Shown piece after piece: positions 33,718 to 42,931 of a stretch of 64,000 bases of DNA. Location of the stretch: positions 2,542,001 to 2,606,000 of the forward strand of contig NZ_CP065230.1 in NCBI RefSeq assembly GCF_015767635.1. The letters are read 5' to 3'. How positions within the stretch are numbered: the first letter of the stretch is position 1; every line of letters starts with the position of its first letter. The DNA comes from Halomonas sp. A40-4 (GTDB lineage Bacteria; Pseudomonadota; Gammaproteobacteria; Pseudomonadales; Halomonadaceae). The position numbers were made by a program, and so were the translations under genes. Under the pieces are notes generated by a model. It did no database searches and was not told where the DNA came from. It saw nothing but the letters and a program-made list of their open reading frames with translations.

Positions 33718-35550
33718 ATGACGCGTTCGGACATCATCACCCACCCACTTTCACGCCGCCAGGTGTTGAAAGGTAGCGCGGCACTTGGATTGGGTTCCGC
33801 CGCAGCGATGGGCTTAAGCCCCGCCTGGGCTAACCCTTGGGGACGCACAAATGTCTATTCAAAGGGCGTGGAAGAGGGGCCTAATGTGTCGCTGGCTATC
33901 CGACGCGAATCCATCCCGATTAATGGAAAAGAGGCTCGCCCGATTAGCCTCAACGGTACCAGTCCCGGCCCGCTGATACGCCTTAAGGAAGGTCAGGACG
34001 CTGTATTACGTGTCACCAACCTGCTCGACGAACCCACCTCAATCCACTGGCATGGCTTGATTCTACCGCCGGGCATGGACGGTGTACCGGGCGTCAGTTT
34101 TGCCGGTATTGAGCCAGGCCAAACCTTTACTTATCGTTTTCCTGTCCGTCAGAACGGCACTTATTGGTACCACAGCCATTCCGGCCTGCAGGAACAGCTT
34201 GGTCATGCCGGGCCGTTAATTATCGACGCCGCCGAGCGTGAACCCTTTCGCTACGACCGCGAGCACGTGCTGTTGCTGACCGACTGGACCTTTGAAGAGC
34301 CCATGTCGGTGTTTCGCAATCTCAAAACCATGGAAGGTTATTACAACTTTCAGGAACGCACGATTGCCGACTTCTTCGCCGACATACGCCAAAACGGCTT
34401 CGCCCAAACGGCCGAAATGCGCAGCATGTGGGCCAAGATGCGCATGAGCTCGCGGGATATCGCCGACGTAACCGGCAGCACCTACACCTACCTGCTCAAC
34501 GGCCATTCTCCCGAGGAAAACTGGAACGCGCTGTTCAAGCCAGGCGAGCGTGTGCGCTTGCGGGTGATTAACGGCTCGGCAATGTCCTACTTCGATGTGC
34601 GCATCCCTGGCCTCAAGATGACCGTGGTGGCCGCCGACGGCCAGCCGGTGCAGCCCGTTCCCGTCGATGAGTTCCGCATCGGCGTTGCCGAAACCTACGA
34701 TGTGGTGGTCGCACCCGAAGATGATCAGGCCTACACCATCTTCGCTGAGTCGATGGACCGCAGCGGCTACGCCCGCGCCACGCTGGCGCCGCGCGAAGGC
34801 ATGCAGGCGGAGATCCCCAAGCGCCGTCAGATTGCCGACCGCGGCATGGAAGCCATGGGCGCTCACGGCATGGGGGGGATGGGCGGCATGGATCATTCCG
34901 GCATGTCGAATATGCAGGGGATGGATAACGCTAATATGGAGGAAATGGATCACTCGAGCATGTCAAACATGGGTGGGATGGATCATTCCAGCATGGAAGG
35001 CATGGACCATTCGGGCATGGGAGGTATGGCCAGCGAGCAGCGCAAAACACGCGAAAACGGCATGCTGGCGGCTGGTGAAGTACAGCCAGGCTCCCGCTAC
35101 GGCCAGGCAGGTATTGGTATTGATCCCAACGAGCGGCGTGTGCTGGTTTATCGCGATCTGAAATCTTTCACTCCCTGGCCCGACCGTCGCGAACCCGGCC
35201 GTGAGCTTGAATTGCACCTTACCGGCAACATGGAGCGCTACATGTGGTCGTTCGACGGCCAGAAGTTCAGCGAGGTTTCCGGCCCTATTCACTTCGAAAA
35301 AGACGAACGCCTGCGCCTGATCCTGATCAACGACACCATGATGGAACATCCTATCCACCTCCACGGCATGTGGATGGAGCTGGAAAACGGCCAGGGTGAA
35401 TTGATACCGCGCAAACACACCCTAAATGTGAAGCCCGGCGAGCGCGTGTCTGCGCTGATCACTGCGGACGCCGAGGGCAGTTGGGCGTTCCACTGCCACC
35501 TCCTCTACCACATGGATGCTGGCATGTTCCGCGTTGTTCAGGTTTCTTAA
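33718..35550 (+). CDS. copA: Copper resistance multicopper oxidase CopA
   Basis: 610 residues. Tat signal SRRQVLKGSAALGLGSAAA. Copper motifs: HWHGL, WYHSHSGLQ, HPIHLHGMW and HCHLLYHMDAGM, making T1, T2 and T3 sites. A Met/His-rich linker at about residues 377-437 repeats MDHSGM, MDHSSM and similar units at least six times. It oxidises Cu(I) in the periplasm or outer surface and stores copper. Followed 9 bp later by copB. Confidence 0.96.
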   Translation: MTRSDIITHPLSRRQVLKGSAALGLGSAAAMGLSPAWANPWGRTNVYSKGVEEGPNVSLAIRRESIPINGKEARPISLNGTSPGPLIRLKEGQDAVLRVTNLLDEPTSIHWHGLILPPGMDGVPGVSFAGIEPGQTFTYRFPVRQNGTYWYHSHSGLQEQLGHAGPLIIDAAEREPFRYDREHVLLLTDWTFEEPMSVFRNLKTMEGYYNFQERTIADFFADIRQNGFAQTAEMRSMWAKMRMSSRDIADVTGSTYTYLLNGHSPEENWNALFKPGERVRLRVINGSAMSYFDVRIPGLKMTVVAADGQPVQPVPVDEFRIGVAETYDVVVAPEDDQAYTIFAESMDRSGYARATLAPREGMQAEIPKRRQIADRGMEAMGAHGMGGMGGMDHSGMSNMQGMDNANMEEMDHSSMSNMGGMDHSSMEGMDHSGMGGMASEQRKTRENGMLAAGEVQPGSRYGQAGIGIDPNERRVLVYRDLKSFTPWPDRREPGRELELHLTGNMERYMWSFDGQKFSEVSGPIHFEKDERLRLILINDTMMEHPIHLHGMWMELENGQGELIPRKHTLNVKPGERVSALITADAEGSWAFHCHLLYHMDAGMFRVVQVS

Positions 35551-35559
35551 GGAGACAGT

Positions 35560-36330
35560 ATGAAAATTAAGCGCTACGTAACCCTCGCCAGTGCCGCCCT
35601 TGGCATGACCGTCGCAACGAGCTCCCAAGCCGAAGACGGCTATGCGGCACCAGACAGTTGGCCCGCGCCCACTAAGGAACATAATATGGGCATGGCACTG
35701 TTTGACCGGCTTGAATACACCGTTCCCGACAAAGGTCAAGACGCCGTGGTATGGGACTTTCAAGGCTGGTATGGCGGTGACATTAACCGCGTTTACCTTA
35801 AATCGGAAGGCGAAAACGTTCAGGGTGACGGCGAAGATGCTGAGTTTGAGTCCCTAGAACTCCTCTATAGTCGCTTAGTGGCTGATTTTTGGGAGTTACA
35901 GGGGGGGATTGGTTACCAAGGCGGTGTCTTCTCCGATGATCACGCCGAACGTACTTATGGGGTGTTGGGCCTACAGGGAGTGATACCTTATGGCATCGAA
36001 ACCGATGTTGCCATGCAAGTGAGTGAAGATGGTGATGTCGCCGCCAGTTTTGAAGGCGAATACGATCTGCGCCTAACACAGCGACTCTACCTACAGCCGC
36101 GCACCGAAATTGCCGTAGCCGCCAGCGAAGTTGAAGAATTTGGCGTGGGTGAAGGGCTTAACTCGGTGCGCGCTGGCCTGCGACTAGGCTATGAAGTGAC
36201 TCGTCGTTTCGCCCCCTACATTGGTGCTTATTGGGAGAAAGAGTATGGCGATACAGCCGACCTTTCACGGGCCAGTGGCGACAATACGGAAGATACTGGG
36301 GTGGTTGCCGGTGTTAAACTGATGTTTTAG
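35560..36330 (+). CDS. copB: Copper resistance outer-membrane protein CopB
   Basis: 256 residues: signal peptide (TLASAALGMTVATSSQA), then a beta-barrel with VWDFQGWYGGDINRVYLKSEGE, typical CopB. The Met-rich N-terminal extension of many CopB proteins is missing; the mature protein begins directly near the barrel. GGAG precedes the ATG; copA-copB is one unit ended by the terminator at 36356. Confidence 0.92.
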   Translation: MKIKRYVTLASAALGMTVATSSQAEDGYAAPDSWPAPTKEHNMGMALFDRLEYTVPDKGQDAVVWDFQGWYGGDINRVYLKSEGENVQGDGEDAEFESLELLYSRLVADFWELQGGIGYQGGVFSDDHAERTYGVLGLQGVIPYGIETDVAMQVSEDGDVAASFEGEYDLRLTQRLYLQPRTEIAVAASEVEEFGVGEGLNSVRAGLRLGYEVTRRFAPYIGAYWEKEYGDTADLSRASGDNTEDTGVVAGVKLMF

Positions 36331-36355
36331 CGAACTCTGAACATAGATATTTTTT

Positions 36356-36382
36356 AACGTCACCCAGTGGTGGCGTTTTTTT
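36356..36382 (+). terminator. Terminator of the copAB unit
   Basis: AACGTCACC and GGTGGCGTT form the stem around CAGT, followed by TTTTTATTTTTT. 26 bp after the CopB stop. Confidence 0.85.
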
Positions 36383-36461
36383 ATTTTTTATTTTTAAATT
36401 CAGCTTCATTTCAAAAAAGCCATCTAATATAACCATGTCATCAACCAGAGGAGTAATCACC

Positions 36462-36878
36462 ATGAAAGTTAAATCAATTATCTTTGGGTCGCTTGTAGCC
36501 AGCATCCTTTCAACACCTGCATTGGCTAACTATGGGACAAACAACCAGGATCTACCTCTACTTGAAAGAGGCGTCTCTTCTACACAATTGCTTGCCCAAG
36601 GCCAATCAAAACGTTTCAGTATTAACATTCAAGAAGCGACTACGCTGAAGGTAGCAAGCGAGCACTTCCCAGGCACAACCAGCGCTGGCAACCGTATCTC
36701 TGCTGTGCTTTATAATGCAGCAGGACAGCAGGTAGCAGAAGCATCCAGCCCACGTGGTCATTTTGAACTGGTCCGCCAACTGCAGCCAGGCAATTATCAA
36801 CTTGAAGTGACAGGCAATGCACTAGGAGGCACTAAAGAAAGTGACAATAATCGCTATGAATTACATGTTGACTATTAA
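36462..36878 (+). CDS. Secreted beta-sandwich protein, PPC-like
   Basis: 138 residues: signal peptide (IIFGSLVASILSTPALA), mature part rich in beta strands. SGR-like pattern QGQSKRFSINIQEATTL...QLQPGNYQLEVTG resembles the bacterial pre-peptidase C-terminal domain. No catalytic site. GAGGAG before the ATG at 36462. Monocistronic with its own terminator; relation to copper not evident. Confidence 0.6.
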   Translation: MKVKSIIFGSLVASILSTPALANYGTNNQDLPLLERGVSSTQLLAQGQSKRFSINIQEATTLKVASEHFPGTTSAGNRISAVLYNAAGQQVAEASSPRGHFELVRQLQPGNYQLEVTGNALGGTKESDNNRYELHVDY

Positions 36879-36902
36879 TATGTAGTCACTAACTTAAGAT
36901 AT

Positions 36903-36930
36903 GGGCCATTCTTTATGATGGCCCTTTTTA
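36903..36930 (+). terminator. Terminator
   Basis: GGGCCAT and ATGGCCC form the stem around TCTTTATG, followed by TTTTTA. 25 bp after the stop of the secreted-protein gene. Confidence 0.8.
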
Positions 36931-37071
36931 TTTAACATATATTTCTCTCGCTGAAAAAAAATTTTAACCATAGCTAGAATTATCAAAATAAAGGAGTAGC
37001 TATACTTGCCTGAGTGCTGCACAAAGGTTCTATGATTTTTTAAATACCATGTTCTTAGCGAAGGAAAATCA

Positions 37072-37830
37072 ATGCCAATATCAACACCCACTGCCTCTGC
37101 ACGGGTTTACCGGATGAAAACCGCCGAGCATATGTGCCCGTTCGGTTTGAAGACAGTTGATCTTCTCAAGCGCAAGGGCTTTAAGGTTGACGACCATACC
37201 TTAACGTCTCGTGATGAAATCGATGCTTTCAAAGAACAGGAAAACGTCGATACGACGCCCCAAGTGTATATCGGTGATCAACGCATAGGTGGGTACGAAG
37301 AGCTACGCAAACATCTGGGAATGAGCGTTCCTAATGCAAAAAAAACCACTTATAGGCCAGTAATTGCTATTTTTGCTACTGCGCTGCTGATTGGCTTGGC
37401 GATTAGCTGGGCTACTCAGGGCACGCTGTTTACTGCGCGCATGCCGGAGTATGCCGTGGCCACGGCGATGGTGCTGCTCGGCCTGCAGAAGCTACAGGAT
37501 GTCGAAAGTTTCAGTAGTATGTTTTTGAATTACGACCTATTGGCCCAGCGCTATGTCCCCTATAGCTATCTTTACCCCTATGCCGAGACAGTTGCAGGCA
37601 TTTTAATGCTGGCCGGAACATTGGTGTGGCTGGCAGCGCCACTGGCGCTATTTGTTGGCACGGTGGGGGCAATCTCCGTCTTTAAAGCCGCCTATATCGA
37701 CAAGCGTGAGCTTAAGTGTGCTTGCGTCGGCGGTAACAGCAATGTGCCGCTGGGCTTTGTATCGTTAACCGAGAATCTGGTAATGATCGCCATGGGGCTG
37801 TGGATGCCATTACGTATGCTGGTAGGTTAA
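37072..37830 (+). CDS. Glutaredoxin-MauE/DoxX fusion membrane protein
   Basis: 252 residues. Residues about 10-85 are a glutaredoxin with HMCPFGLK at the active site (CPFG, one Cys, in place of CPYC) and the cis-Pro TTPQVYI plus IGGYEEL glutathione site. Residues about 97-250 are four membrane segments of the MauE/DoxX type with KCACVGG (a CxC pair) in a loop. Fusion joins a thiol-transfer domain to a membrane redox protein. Copper islands often carry it; electron flow is inferred. Confidence 0.8.
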   Translation: MPISTPTASARVYRMKTAEHMCPFGLKTVDLLKRKGFKVDDHTLTSRDEIDAFKEQENVDTTPQVYIGDQRIGGYEELRKHLGMSVPNAKKTTYRPVIAIFATALLIGLAISWATQGTLFTARMPEYAVATAMVLLGLQKLQDVESFSSMFLNYDLLAQRYVPYSYLYPYAETVAGILMLAGTLVWLAAPLALFVGTVGAISVFKAAYIDKRELKCACVGGNSNVPLGFVSLTENLVMIAMGLWMPLRMLVG

Positions 37831-37994
37831 GCCCGCCTCTTTATTACGCCAAAGCATGCTCTGGGTCAGATAATTGACTGGCTTATATTCAGGTTGTGTT
37901 CAGCTAATTCAACCAGACTTGCTTAGCACTTATCCGACGCTTGCTTAAGGCGAAGAACCTGAACGCTTTGGGCTTCATTCTTAGGAGTGTTTGT

Positions 37995-39332
37995 ATGGCT
38001 GACCAGGATAGAACGCCAAAGTACGAAGAAGGAAGTCTCTCTTTCATCGGTGCCGTAGCGCTAGGCACAGGGGTCATGATCGGGGCGGGTATTTTTGCCT
38101 TAACTGGACAGATGGCAGAAATGACCGGCCCTCTATTTCCTCTAGCTTTTTTAGCCGCCGCAATAATTGTTTCTTTTAGCGCTTACTCTTACGTCAAAAT
38201 GTCCAATACCTACCCATCCGCCGGGGGTATTGGCATGTATCTGCAAAAAGCGTATGGCTCAACGCTCCCTACCGCTTTCCATGCGCTATTGATGTATTTT
38301 TCCATGGTCATTGCGCAGAGCTTTTTGGCGAGAACGTTCGGTTCTTACACTCTGGAGCTATTTGACCTAGGCGACCGCACTCTGTTTGTCCCACTACTCG
38401 GTGTGGGCTTATTGCTAGCGGCTTTTTTGATCAATTTATCTGCCAATAAGTTGATCGAGACAGTCGCCTCAGTGCTGGGTTTCATAAAAATTGGTGGCAT
38501 CATCGTGTTTGGTGTTGTCGGTGTTTTTATTGCCGATTCTATCGACATGGGGACTGGTGGGGATGCGCCCCCCCCCACTCTCTCAGGTTTCTTGGGCGCG
38601 ACGGCGTTGGGTATTTTGGCTTTCAAAGGTTTCACGACCATTACCAATAGCGGTTCGGAGCTGAAAAATCCAAAGCGCAACCTGGGCAAGGCCATCATGA
38701 TCTCCATCGCGCTGTGCGTGGTGATATATGCGCTTGTAGGCTTTGCCGTTGCCAGTAACCTATCGCTATCCGAGATTATCGAAACTCAAGATTACTCCCT
38801 GGCGGCTGCCGCCCGACCCGCGCTGGGTGAAGCCGCGGTTGGCTTTACCGTCATCCTCGCCATGCTGGCCACTGCGGGTGGGATTATTGCCAGCGTCTTT
38901 GCCGTTTCTCGTATGCTCGCCATGCTCACAGAAATGAAACTGGTACCGCATCGCCATTTCCACATGCCCGGTAGCCTGCAAAAACATACGCTGGTCTACA
39001 CGATCGTGCTCGGCTTGGTGCTGACCGCCTTCTTTGACCTTAGCCGAATCGCGGCGCTCGGCATTATTTTTTACCTGATCATGGATATCGCCATCCATTG
39101 GGGAGTTTTGCGCCATCTCAGGAAAAGCGTGGGCGCTAACGCGATTATTCCGACCATTGCCATCCTGTTAGATGTCCTTGTACTGGGTGGTTTTGTTTGG
39201 GTAAAAGCTATTGCCGACCCACTGGTACTTATCGTTGCCGTTACAGTGATGGCCGCGCTGCTAATCGGCGAGTGGCTATTTCTTGCTAACAGCAACAGCT
39301 CAACCGATAGCCACCACACGCACATTCACTAA
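37995..39332 (+). CDS. APC-family amino acid permease
   Basis: 445 residues, about 12 membrane segments. The first helix GTGVMIGAGIFALTGQMAE contains the APC substrate-binding motif. His-rich tail (SHHTHIH) at the C-terminus. AGGAGT before the ATG at 37995. Substrate unknown. The following ferritin-like gene is 25 bp away and may be in the same transcript. Confidence 0.88.
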   Translation: MADQDRTPKYEEGSLSFIGAVALGTGVMIGAGIFALTGQMAEMTGPLFPLAFLAAAIIVSFSAYSYVKMSNTYPSAGGIGMYLQKAYGSTLPTAFHALLMYFSMVIAQSFLARTFGSYTLELFDLGDRTLFVPLLGVGLLLAAFLINLSANKLIETVASVLGFIKIGGIIVFGVVGVFIADSIDMGTGGDAPPPTLSGFLGATALGILAFKGFTTITNSGSELKNPKRNLGKAIMISIALCVVIYALVGFAVASNLSLSEIIETQDYSLAAAARPALGEAAVGFTVILAMLATAGGIIASVFAVSRMLAMLTEMKLVPHRHFHMPGSLQKHTLVYTIVLGLVLTAFFDLSRIAALGIIFYLIMDIAIHWGVLRHLRKSVGANAIIPTIAILLDVLVLGGFVWVKAIADPLVLIVAVTVMAALLIGEWLFLANSNSSTDSHHTHIH

Positions 39333-39357
39333 TCACAACGGCACAAGGAGCAAATGA

Positions 39358-39816
39358 ATGGAGATTAAAACGTTTGGTGATCTAATCGATTGGACACATC
39401 AATTACATGCCCATCTTGCCGAGTGTTTGGCCCACTGCGCGAATCAGCACGAAGAAGAACGCGCGCAGATGCTGCTTAACTATCTGTCTCTTCATGAGGC
39501 AGAAATGCAGCGAGTAATTGCTGGCTTTGAAGGTACCGCAAGCGTTAACGTGCTTAATACCTATGTCTACGATTACCTCTCTCATCAGCCTATTCGCAGC
39601 CACCGAACCTGCGATGCGCCCTACTCCACGCTAGGAGCTGATGCTATCTGCAAAGAAGTACTGGATTTCCATGATCAAGCCATCAGTTTATATCGCAGCC
39701 TGATCGGCAGAGCCGAAATCCGAGAAGCCAAGGAACTGCTGGAAACACTTCTCGATTTAGAGGAGCACGAGGCTATGCGTCTATCTCGGCAAACTGAAAG
39801 AATGCACGATATCTAA
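39358..39816 (+). CDS. Ferritin-like four-helix protein of unknown function
   Basis: 152 residues, all helical. Carboxylate and His residues recur in the pattern AECLAHCANQHEEER, LSLHEAEMQRV and LLDLEEHEAMRLSRQTE, which suggests a di-iron or other metal site. No signal peptide. ACAAGGAGC precedes the ATG. Downstream of the APC permease and upstream of a convergent anchor-protein gene. Confidence 0.55.
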   Translation: MEIKTFGDLIDWTHQLHAHLAECLAHCANQHEEERAQMLLNYLSLHEAEMQRVIAGFEGTASVNVLNTYVYDYLSHQPIRSHRTCDAPYSTLGADAICKEVLDFHDQAISLYRSLIGRAEIREAKELLETLLDLEEHEAMRLSRQTERMHDI

Positions 39817-39831
39817 TAGAATAGTACATCT

Positions 39832-39870
39832 AAAAAAATGCCCCACTGCCTAGCTGCACAGTGGGGCATT
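39832..39870 (-). terminator. Terminator for the anchor-protein gene
   Basis: AATGCCCCACTG and CAGTGGGGCATT form the stem; on the minus strand it ends in TTTTTTTA. On the plus strand the T-tract is short, so it works mainly for the minus-strand gene. Confidence 0.8.
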
Positions 39871-39883
39871 GGTTATTAACGGC

Positions 39884-40428
39884 TTACATCATACGTTTAA
39901 GCTCGCCATAATCACCTTTAATACGCAGCTTAACGGTTACCTCCTGTTCATTTCGGTTACGGAAGAACCAGCCATGGTTCCCCGTAAAGGCAGCTTCCAA
40001 TTCCCCCTCATCCTCAGGAACGCCACGTCCTTTTTCGTAGCTGATGGAATTACCACCGCCATCACCGTGGGTGTCAAAATTGACTGGCCCGCCTTCAGAT
40101 GACCAAGCAAAGGTCGCAATAGATCCTTCATCCATCGTCAACTTGTACTCGGTGCCCTCTCCGGGAGCAAGCGAGAAGCTTACTTCTTCACGCCACGCTG
40201 GCTCAGACGATATCTCGCCTTCGGTGAGTGTCGTATCAGATGTGACATTGGCCACATCATCACTCGCTTCGAGCTGAGCCTCGTGCGACGTCTCATCAGC
40301 GGAAGGTGCCGATGCCACCTGTTCCTCAGCCGGTTCAGGGCTTTCATTTACCTCTTCGACAATGCGTATTTCAGCGGACTGGTTGGTTTGCTCGGGGTCT
40401 TGCGCCGAGTTGGCGTTGGCTTGGTCCT
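39884..40428 (-). pseudogene. Membrane-anchor protein cut at the 5' end by an IS30 element
   Basis: The surviving 180 codons include a Gln/Glu/Pro-rich linker and a C-terminal beta domain (VSFSLAPGEGTEYKLTMDEG, NFDTHGDGGGNSISYEKGRG, GNHGWFFRN) that I recognise from proteins called 'transmembrane anchor protein'. Their N-terminal membrane helix is missing; the frame runs upstream into the left inverted repeat of the IS30 copy. No matching 5' piece appears beyond the IS. Confidence 0.75.
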
Positions 40429-41519
40429 GAATTCAAGCAATAAGAGCAGCACCTGCGGTATCCAAGGCTCCTGAGTACTCCCCAGGAACACCTGTGCCGG
40501 TGTCCGATATCCTAGTCGTTTTCGGGGGCGATCATTCAGGTTCTTGACCACCCTGCGTAACTCGACATCGGTGACCTGTTGAAAGTCCGTTCCCTTGGGG
40601 AAGTACTGCCGTATCAGGCCATTGGTGTTTTCATTGGTCCCACGCTGACCGGAACAGTGGGGGGGCGCAGAAGTAAATCGCTGCCGTTACCGCCTGGGCT
40701 ACGGTATCGTGATCAGCGAACTCCGAGCCGTTGTCCATGGTGATGGTGCTGGACAGCACCCCGGCGAGGCTTAAGCAGCCGGATCATGGCTTTTTGCGTC
40801 AGCTCCGCTGAGAGCTTGGGCAATCGTGCTGCCAGCAGATAGCCGCTACGTCGATCGACCAGCGTCACCAGGCCAGATTGTTTGTGCCCCTGGACCACGG
40901 TGTCCCCCTCCCAGTGCCCAATAAAGCGCCTGTCATCGACCTCAGCGGGACGATGCTCGATACCCATACGGTTGGGAATCTTGCCGAGCCCTGCGCTCTT
41001 TGCCTGGGCACGGTGCTTGCTGCGTCGCTTGGGCTGGCGGAGATGCTGCCAGAGATCGCCACCACGAGCCTTATCATCCCAGATCAAGGCGTAGATCCAC
41101 TGGTGACTGACGCCTACGCCATACAAGGGCACCATGAAACCGCTGATCTGCTCCGGGCTCCATTCCTCCCGCAGCCGGTCGGCGACGGCGGCGATCATGC
41201 TGGGTAAGCGCTTCGTCCACTTCCAGGCGGTGCGTCGCCGATGATCACTGCGGACTCGCCTGCTCTGGATCGTAGCCGCTGGTGGTGGTAGCGTTGCGGC
41301 GCAGTTCACGGCTGATCGTACTGTTGTGGATACCAAGCTCTCTGGCGATCTGACGTCGGCTCATGCCCAGGTCATGACGGGCATATATTTGGTATCGTTG
41401 GGTCTGGGTTATATCCCATGCTCTGCTTCACTTTGGTCGGTGAGCCGAGAAGGGTACCGGCGCTGACCCTCCCGCCTCTACCTCGTGGTCCAAAGTGCTG
41501 CAGTTATTCTATGAATCCA
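40428..41519 (-). mobile_element. IS30-family element, decayed
   Basis: Ends are imperfect inverted repeats: inward from the left CCTGAATTCAAGCAATAAGA and from the right CCTGGATTCATAGAATAACT, both followed by a GCAGCAC stretch. Length about 1.09 kb, normal for IS30. The transposase frame is broken, so the copy is not autonomous. Confidence 0.8.
40440..41430 (-). pseudogene. IS30-family transposase, multiple frameshifts
   Basis: N-terminal part TQTQRYQIYARHDLGMSRRQ with the IS30 helix-turn-helix stops at about 41275; the next frame continues with WSPEQISG, RFIGHWEGDTVVQGH (first Asp of the catalytic triad) and SGLVTLVDRRSGYLL; a third frame holds the C-terminus NDRPRKRLGYRTPAQVFLG. At least two frameshifts. 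The final residues read out through the IS end into flanking DNA. Confidence 0.85.
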
Positions 41520-41524
41520 GGCTG

Positions 41525-41629
41525 AAGGCTTTCATCAAAGAAGCTTCGCAAGGGAGGTTTTCCTTATTAGGGTTAGGGCGCTTGAACGTATGGGCCTCCC
41601 TGGATAGTGACCAGCTGATTTTTGGATGA
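41525..41629 (+). other. Fragment of an unknown protein next to the IS30 end
   Basis: Just outside the right IS end an open frame encodes KAFIKEASQGRFSLLGLGRL and about 14 further residues to LIFG before a stop. It looks like a protein C-terminus left by the rearrangement, but I cannot name it. The next 190 bp to 41818 hold nothing I recognise. Confidence 0.3.
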
Positions 41630-41818
41630 GACATGCCCAATCATCGTGTCAATTTAAGGTTTAGAAGGACGGCATCATAGCTGAGTGAAACGGAACGCCT
41701 AATCTAAAAAATGCACCTTATGAAAAGCACAAGTTGAAATGAGTCTCCCCATCTCATTGACAGGGGACTGCTTTTCTCAACCTACATATCAGCGCTCAAT
41801 GGGCCTCTTGTGTGAATG

Positions 41819-42931
41819 TCACGACCGCTGAGATGAGGGCAAAACCAACTCTTTATAAATGTCTTCGATACTCCCCTCTTCTATGCCGTTACTCTGTGGT
41901 TCTTGCTCTTGCTCCGGGTTGAGAGGCGTTATAAGCCCGCTGGACGATGCCAGCACGGTGCTGAGCTGCTCATAATCGACGGTTATATTATCGACATTGT
42001 ATTGGTTGAGGCGTGTCACGGTGTCCGACAGTGCGGTCATGCTGTGCTCTTCTTCCCCTAGTGGTGGAAACGCTTGAACCAGCGGCTGCCCGTCCTTCCA
42101 ACCGATTTTAATAGGCTGATTGATGATGTTGACTTGGGTGCCGGGAGGAATGCGGTCAAATATAGATTCGATGTCTTTGGGTAACATGCGAATACAGCCT
42201 CGGCTTGCGCGCATGCCAATCCCGTCTGGCTGATTGGTACCATGAATCAAATAGCCATCGAAGCCTAGGATGATGGCATGGTCTCCTAACGGATTATCGG
42301 GGCCGGGCGGCACAACGCTTGGCGCGGTTTCGCCGCGTGCTTCCGCTTCGCGTTTTACCGACTCAGGCGGGTACCAGGCAGGATTTTTAATATTCATTGT
42401 GGTCTCGGTCACACCGAGAGGGGTATCAAACCCTTCGCGACCAATGCCAATAGGATAGGTCTCAACGCGCGGTGTCTCACCGTTTTTGACATCTGGGTAG
42501 TAGTAAAGCCGCAGCTCGGCGATATTGATGACGACCCCAGTACGCTCGACATTCGGCAGAATGAAACGTCCTGGAATAGTTACTTCCGTGCCCACCCCTG
42601 GCACCCAGATGCTGACCTCTGGATTTGCACGGGTCATCTCCAAATAGCCAAGGTTTTGACGTCTGGCAATATCAATCAGAGTATCCTCGTAATCCTTCAC
42701 GATGAAGGTGTCAGCCTCGCCGATAATATTGCCTTCCTCAGGTAACGGGTAATGCCCCTTGGGCCATTCCGTCTCCTGGGTAGTGGAAGGTTGTGCCGCC
42801 ATGGCGACAGGGAGCCATGCCAGAGATGAAACCATCACACTCATGATAAAGCCCATCTGCATTGGCCATGGGAGGAGTCTCTTAAGTATTGCTGAGTTAT
42901 TTACCGAGAACATCTCTAGGTTCCTTTTCAT
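41819..42931 (-). CDS. L,D-transpeptidase (YkuD) with LysM-like domain
   Basis: 370 residues. Signal peptide ends at VAMA-AQP. Next a LysM-like segment (FIVKDYEDTLIDIARRQNLG), then the YkuD catalytic domain with HGTNQPDGIGMRASRGCIRM holding the catalytic His and Cys. It makes 3-3 cross-links in peptidoglycan or attaches lipoproteins such as Lpp to it. The start overlaps the end of lnt by 35 bp; a Met six codons later is a possible alternative. Last gene of the zntA-lspA-lnt-ldt unit. Confidence 0.93.
   Translation of the reverse strand: MKRNLEMFSVNNSAILKRLLPWPMQMGFIMSVMVSSLAWLPVAMAAQPSTTQETEWPKGHYPLPEEGNIIGEADTFIVKDYEDTLIDIARRQNLGYLEMTRANPEVSIWVPGVGTEVTIPGRFILPNVERTGVVINIAELRLYYYPDVKNGETPRVETYPIGIGREGFDTPLGVTETTMNIKNPAWYPPESVKREAEARGETAPSVVPPGPDNPLGDHAIILGFDGYLIHGTNQPDGIGMRASRGCIRMLPKDIESIFDRIPPGTQVNIINQPIKIGWKDGQPLVQAFPPLGEEEHSMTALSDTVTRLNQYNVDNITVDYEQLSTVLASSSGLITPLNPEQEQEPQSNGIEEGSIEDIYKELVLPSSQRS

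Noticed and set aside
34856..35030. Repeats in copA considered as a CRISPR-like or tandem array
   Set aside because: They are in-frame codons for Met/His-rich copper-binding repeats, of variable length and sequence.
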